NCBI GenBank assembly: GCA_028286865.1
Contig: JAQBQU010000017.1
Coordinates: 78,395-112,194 of the forward strand
Source of the DNA: Candidatus Kaiserbacteria bacterium
GTDB lineage: Bacteria; Patescibacteriota; Minisyncoccia; Phycocordibacterales; UBA2100
Length of the DNA: 33,800 bases
Direction: 5' to 3'
The notes under the pieces are model-generated. The model saw nothing but the letters and a program-made list of their open reading frames with translations. It made no database searches and was not told where the DNA came from. The translations under genes and the position numbers were made by a program. Position 1 is the first letter of the stretch. Every line of letters starts with the position of its first letter. Shown in pieces: positions 30,857 to 33,800 of this stretch.

Positions 30857-30862
30857 GCGCGC

Positions 30863-31462
30863 ATGGATCCCATCGAACGGCTTTCGAGAATATTTGAACG
30901 CTTTCCCGGCATCGGTCCGCGACAGGCAGCGCGATTCGTCGCATACCTGCTTCGCAGCTCCCCTTCGCTTCGACGCGAACTTGTCGAATCGGTCCAACAG
31001 CTCGGCGGGTCGGTGCATCAGTGCCAGGAATGTATGCGCTACCATGCGGGCGATTCCGCACTCTGCAGCATCTGCGGCAATCCCGAGCGCGAACACGAGC
31101 ACCTCGCCATAATCGCGAGCGATACCGACCTCGCGGCGCTTGAGCGAAGCGGCACCTACCGCGGACAATACTTCGTACTCGGGGGAACCATCTCACTCGC
31201 GTCGGATAAAACGAGCGGACTACGCATTCAGCAATTGCTGACAACACTACCCGATCGTCAGCTCGGCGGGCTCGAAGAGGTCATTCTCGCCTTTCCCGCA
31301 AATCCCGAGGGAGATGCCACTGCTGTCCGCGTGCGCGAAGACGTGCAATTACATGCACCCGAACTCCGCGTCACCGCACTCGGTCGCGGCCTCTCCACCG
31401 GAAGCGAGCTTGAATACGCCGACCCGGAGACGCTCAAGAGCGCGCTCGATAACAGGCGTTGA
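30863..31462 (+). CDS. recR: Recombination mediator RecR
   Basis: A 199-residue RecR that acts with RecO/RecF to load RecA on gapped DNA. The helix-hairpin-helix FERFPGIGPRQAARF is at 11-25, and the zinc finger has Cys54-x2-Cys57 and Cys68-x2-Cys71. The TOPRIM domain follows with YRGQYFVLGGTISL. EEVILAFPANPEGDATAVRV matches the C-terminal RecR block. The usual acidic TOPRIM motif is degenerate here (IIASDTDLAAL), which I would expect to be tolerated. recO and recF are not in the window. Confidence 0.95.
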   Translation: MDPIERLSRIFERFPGIGPRQAARFVAYLLRSSPSLRRELVESVQQLGGSVHQCQECMRYHAGDSALCSICGNPEREHEHLAIIASDTDLAALERSGTYRGQYFVLGGTISLASDKTSGLRIQQLLTTLPDRQLGGLEEVILAFPANPEGDATAVRVREDVQLHAPELRVTALGRGLSTGSELEYADPETLKSALDNRR

Positions 31463-31497
31463 TTGACCCCGTCTCCAAGCAATGATTAAGTTCACGT

Positions 31498-31503
31498 AGG
31501 AGG
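31498..31503 (+). promoter_or_regulatory. Strong Shine-Dalgarno AGGAGG, 7 bases before the ATG at 31511
   Basis: This is a perfect anti-16S match, rare in this window. TTGACC at 31463-31468 lies further upstream; a -10 17 bases downstream would be the weak TTAAGT (31486-31491). Confidence 0.75.
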
Positions 31504-31510
31504 GCCCAAC

Positions 31511-31825
31511 ATGCTCAAACAGCCACGCACCTTTACGGATGCCCATGATCCCATGCTGCTCGGACTGATGCTCGAGGACCGCAAGCGGCTTCTGATGAAG
31601 TGGTCGGTAGGGCTGCTTCTCGCGGCGGTCATCATGACCTTGCTGGGAGCCTGGCAGGCGGCCATCGTCGTCTTCCTGCTCGTGACCCTCGTCTGGTCGA
31701 AGCATCGACAACTTTGTGAACGCGTGAAGACAAGCCGCTTCGGCGAAGGCGACAAAGATCTTGAATATCTCGATCAGTATTTCAACAGTCACGGAATACG
31801 GGCAGAGAACATGCACTTCTCCTGA
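31511..31825 (+). CDS. Small membrane protein with two helices, unknown function
   Basis: A 104-residue protein. Residues about 29-62 (KWSVGLLLAAVIMTLLGAWQAAIVVFLLVTLVW) form two closely spaced hydrophobic helices, flanked by charged ends. The C-terminal 40 residues are polar and probably cytoplasmic. No family is recognised. It has a strong Shine-Dalgarno sequence, unlike almost every other gene here, and is followed by an intrinsic terminator. Confidence 0.65.
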   Translation: MLKQPRTFTDAHDPMLLGLMLEDRKRLLMKWSVGLLLAAVIMTLLGAWQAAIVVFLLVTLVWSKHRQLCERVKTSRFGEGDKDLEYLDQYFNSHGIRAENMHFS

Positions 31826-31853
31826 GCCTCCGGCCTGCGCCGATACAATAGAA

Positions 31854-31887
31854 AACGACCCCGCTTCCGCGGGGCCGTTCTTTTTTA
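31854..31887. terminator. Intrinsic terminator between convergent genes
   Basis: An 11-bp stem with one A-C mismatch (31854-31864 and 31869-31879) has a TTCC loop. On the plus strand it is followed by CTTTTTT; on the minus strand by a TTTTC run. It ends the gene at 31511 and probably rplU as well. Confidence 0.8.
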
Positions 31888-31890
31888 GTT

Positions 31891-32208
31891 TTAGAGGCTG
31901 GTGATCTTGATGGTCGAGATCGGCTGGCGGTGGCCCTTCTTCTTGAAGTAGCGGCTCTTCTCGCGGTACTTGATGACCGTGACCTTCTTGTTGCGATCGT
32001 GAGTGACGAGTTCGCCCATGACCTTGGCGCCCTTTACATACGGAGCGCCGATGGCGATAGCTGAGCCGTCGTCGGTGAGGAGTACATTTTCGAAGGTGAT
32101 CTTGTCACCTGCATTCTGAACATCTGCTACGGTCTCGACATCGAGCACCATGCCTTCAGTGACAACGTACTGTTTGCCTCCCGTCTCTATAATTGCGATC
32201 TTTGTCAT
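31891..32208 (-). CDS. rplU: 50S ribosomal protein L21 (bL21)
   Basis: A 105-residue L21 that binds 23S rRNA. It begins MTKIAIIETGGKQYVVTEG and ends with KYREKSRYFKKKGHRQPISTIKI, the family signature. The usual partner gene rpmA (L27) is not next to it; a terminator follows directly. The promoter upstream has both boxes, and the leader is only 3-4 bases. Confidence 0.97.
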   Translation of the reverse strand: MTKIAIIETGGKQYVVTEGMVLDVETVADVQNAGDKITFENVLLTDDGSAIAIGAPYVKGAKVMGELVTHDRNKKVTVIKYREKSRYFKKKGHRQPISTIKITSL

Positions 32209-32218
32209 AAGTCCGTAG

Positions 32219-32247
32219 ATACTACAATTTATGGCTCAATTAGGCAA
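32219..32247 (-). promoter_or_regulatory. Promoter TTGCCT-N17-TAGTAT for rplU
   Basis: On the minus strand TTGCCT (32242-32247) and TAGTAT (32219-32224) are 17 bases apart. TAGTAT ends 10 bases before the ATG. It is divergent from and close to the promoter of the gene at 32335. Confidence 0.6.
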
Positions 32248-32258
32248 GTTTCTATCCC

Positions 32259-32287
32259 TTGACCTATTGACCGTTCCATGCTATACT
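32259..32287 (+). promoter_or_regulatory. Promoter TTGACC-N17-TATACT for the secreted-protein gene
   Basis: TTGACC (32259-32264) and TATACT (32282-32287) are 17 bases apart, close to the sigma-70 consensus. The predicted leader of about 40 bases contains AGGAAGGA (32320-32327), 7 bases before the ATG. Confidence 0.75.
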
Positions 32288-32334
32288 ATGTACTGCTTAT
32301 AGGGATTCCCCGCCAACCAAGGAAGGAACTCGTC

Positions 32335-32790
32335 ATGAAGAACAATTTCTTCGTCGCTCTCGGAGTTGCCGGTATTCTCATCGGCATGGCGATCAGTGCT
32401 GCGAACGCTCAGGAAACGACCGCGGCCCGCTCGGTGTTCGACCGCCCGCCGGGAAGCCTGCAGGATTCGCTTCCGGCAACGGACTTCGACAAGGGTTCGT
32501 ACGACGACTACCGTTCGGTCTCCGTGCCCGACTACTACGATGTCACGACGCCCTGCTTTGTCGGTCGCGACGCGATCAAGAAGCTCGGCAAACGCTCGTG
32601 GCAGGTCGGCTCGCTGACGCCCACCTATGACCGCAAAATGGTTCGCGCCGACCTCTTCCGCACGTCGAAGCACAAGAGCGCCACGGCCAGCTCGATGAGC
32701 TTCGAAACGACCTGCGTCATTCTGCCGCCGAAGTTCTGGACCGCGCGAACCGTCCGGGCCAGCGGCAAGTATCTCGCCGCGATGCGCTGA
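32335..32790 (+). CDS. Secreted protein with signal peptide, unknown function
   Basis: A 151-residue protein with a clear Sec signal peptide: basic MKNN, a hydrophobic core FFVALGVAGILIGMAISA and a probable cleavage after ANA, before QETTAARS. The mature part of about 126 residues is polar, with two cysteines (TTPCFVG and ETTCVIL) that could form one disulfide, and a basic C-terminal half. I recognise no domain. The start at 32335 is set by the Shine-Dalgarno sequence and the signal peptide; an in-frame start at 32278 would precede the promoter -10 and is rejected. It is followed by an intrinsic terminator. Confidence 0.75.
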   Translation: MKNNFFVALGVAGILIGMAISAANAQETTAARSVFDRPPGSLQDSLPATDFDKGSYDDYRSVSVPDYYDVTTPCFVGRDAIKKLGKRSWQVGSLTPTYDRKMVRADLFRTSKHKSATASSMSFETTCVILPPKFWTARTVRASGKYLAAMR

Positions 32791-32824
32791 TCCCCATTGT
32801 TCTGTCTCGCCTCCGAACAACTTA

Positions 32825-32853
32825 ATGCCCGGGCACACAGCCCGGGCATTTTT
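32825..32853 (+). terminator. Intrinsic terminator after the secreted-protein gene
   Basis: A perfect 10-bp stem ATGCCCGGGC/GCCCGGGCAT (32825-32834 and 32840-32849) has the loop ACACA and a run of T. It abuts the rmuC stop codon on the other strand. Confidence 0.85.
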
Positions 32854-33800
32854 TATTCCTCGTCGGAGAGCGGCTTTGCTATCTGGAGCGATTCCAAGAC
32901 GGATGCGGTATTTGCGATCTTCATGACGTCCTTGTCGATCTTCTTAAGTTCCTTGTCCCCCGTATTGTAATGATTGACCGTAGTCGCGAGCGAGGAGCCG
33001 AGTTTTTTGTAATACGTATCGTACGCCTCGATGTGCTTCATCAGCACCTCCACGTTCTTCTTTATCTGCTCCGCATCCTTTTCTATCTTAAAGGCCTTGA
33101 ATCCGTACAGCACCGAGTTGAGGTATGCGAAGAAGGTCGTCGGCGAAACGATGATCACTTTCTTTTCGTTCTGTGCGTAGTCGAGTAGGTTGCGAGCATT
33201 GACCGATCCCACACTTCCCGTCACGAGGTCGTAATAGATCGATTCGGCGGGAATGTACATGAATGCAAAGCTCAGCGTCCCCTCCTCAGGGCGGATATAT
33301 TTGGATGTCTCATCGATGCGCTTCTTCAGGTCGCGCTTGAACGCCTCCTCGTATTCGGCTCGGCGCGCATCATCCTTTTCATCGAGCAGGCGAATGTAAT
33401 TCTCGAGCGGAAATTTTGCATCTACGGGCACGATCCCCTCCTGCACGAATATCGCGGCGTCGACTGTCTCACCGTTTGCAAAATCGTACTGCATCTTGAA
33501 ACGGTCCGGGGGCAGAATATTGGAAAGTATCAGTTCGAGCCCTGCTTCTCCGAGATTTCCGCGCTGCTTCTGGTTCTTGAGCACCTTCTCAAGATTCTGC
33601 AGCTGCTCGGCTATCGTGAACACCTGCTTCGTCGAAGCATTGGTCTCGGCGACGCCCTTTGCCACCTCGGTGAGCTGTTTGTGCACGACGTCGCGGATGT
33701 CGGTCGCGAGACGCTGCGATTCGCTGAACTGCGATTTCATCGAATCGAACATATTACGCGTCCCTTCGCCGAGCTTTTGTTCTAGCGAGCGCGAGAGGTC
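32853..33800 (-). CDS. rmuC: DNA recombination protein RmuC homologue, C-terminal part (cut by window edge)
   Basis: 315 codons are visible, with no stop up to the window end, so the true start lies outside; the ATG at 33752 is internal. RmuC blocks are present: RGNLGEAGLELILSNILPPDRF, VDAAIFVQEGIVPVDAKFPLENY, FMYIPAESIYYDL and KVIIVSPTTFFAYLNSVLYG. These cover the restriction-endonuclease-like core, in which DAK resembles a PD-(D/E)xK lysine motif. The C-terminal region is a predicted coiled coil. RmuC limits inverted-repeat recombination in E. coli. No N-terminal membrane helix can be checked here. Confidence 0.93.
   Translation of the reverse strand, partial: DLSRSLEQKLGEGTRNMFDSMKSQFSESQRLATDIRDVVHKQLTEVAKGVAETNASTKQVFTIAEQLQNLEKVLKNQKQRGNLGEAGLELILSNILPPDRFKMQYDFANGETVDAAIFVQEGIVPVDAKFPLENYIRLLDEKDDARRAEYEEAFKRDLKKRIDETSKYIRPEEGTLSFAFMYIPAESIYYDLVTGSVGSVNARNLLDYAQNEKKVIIVSPTTFFAYLNSVLYGFKAFKIEKDAEQIKKNVEVLMKHIEAYDTYYKKLGSSLATTVNHYNTGDKELKKIDKDVMKIANTASVLESLQIAKPLSDEE

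Overview
The window looks like a piece of a Candidate Phyla Radiation (Patescibacteria, probably Parcubacteria-type) chromosome. The grounds are a shortened alanyl-tRNA synthetase without its C-terminal domain, compact single-copy housekeeping genes, several families I associate with that group (a region-4 sigma/HARE-HTH fusion, a membrane-anchored baseplate-J-like protein, an ATP-cone/Mrr-like nuclease), and almost no Shine-Dalgarno sequences. The lineage is inferred from gene content; there is no 16S rRNA gene here. I see no rRNA, tRNA, CRISPR array, transposase or prophage.

Layout. 1-476: 5' part of trpS (minus). 509-6848: an unusual minus-strand block of five genes (HisC-like aminotransferase, PaaK-like adenylate-forming enzyme, ThiF/E1-like enzyme, Acg-type nitroreductase, multi-pass membrane histidine kinase), part of it joined by 4-bp ATGA overlaps. 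6906-7388: small membrane protein. 7404-11005: grpE-dnaK-dnaJ. 11116-15193: infA-rpmJ-rpsM-rpsK-rpsD-rpoA-rplQ-rplM-rpsI, ending in a strong terminator. 15303-17972: a membrane-anchored baseplate-J-like protein and an actin-fold PilM/FtsA-like protein. 18036-20437: alaS and a Nudix hydrolase. 20531-21802: M16 peptidase. 21819-24026: RecB/Cas4-like nuclease, MgtC-like membrane protein, ATP-cone nuclease. 24028-28061: small anchored protein, mnmA, mltG and a large membrane protein. 28133-29155: sigma region 4/HARE protein. 29432-31462: dnaB and recR (plus). 31511-32790: two plus-strand genes with strong Shine-Dalgarno sequences on either side of minus-strand rplU. 32853-33800: rmuC, cut by the window end.

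The strongest overall pattern is at gene starts. Fourteen genes have a TANNNT hexamer (TATAAT, TATACT, TACAAT and similar) ending exactly 6 or 7 bases before the ATG. A -10 box there places the transcription start on or next to the A of the start codon, so these genes are probably made from leaderless mRNAs. Internal operon genes lack the motif and rely on overlaps or 1-5-base gaps. Only two genes (31511 and 32335) have a classical leader with a strong Shine-Dalgarno sequence.

The best candidate for an undescribed system is 509-6848. An E1-like adenylyltransferase is translationally coupled to a flavin oxidoreductase and sits beside a carboxylate-activating ligase, a PLP aminotransferase and an orphan sensor kinase. 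That combination could make or modify a small molecule or peptide and sense a signal. The product is unknown.
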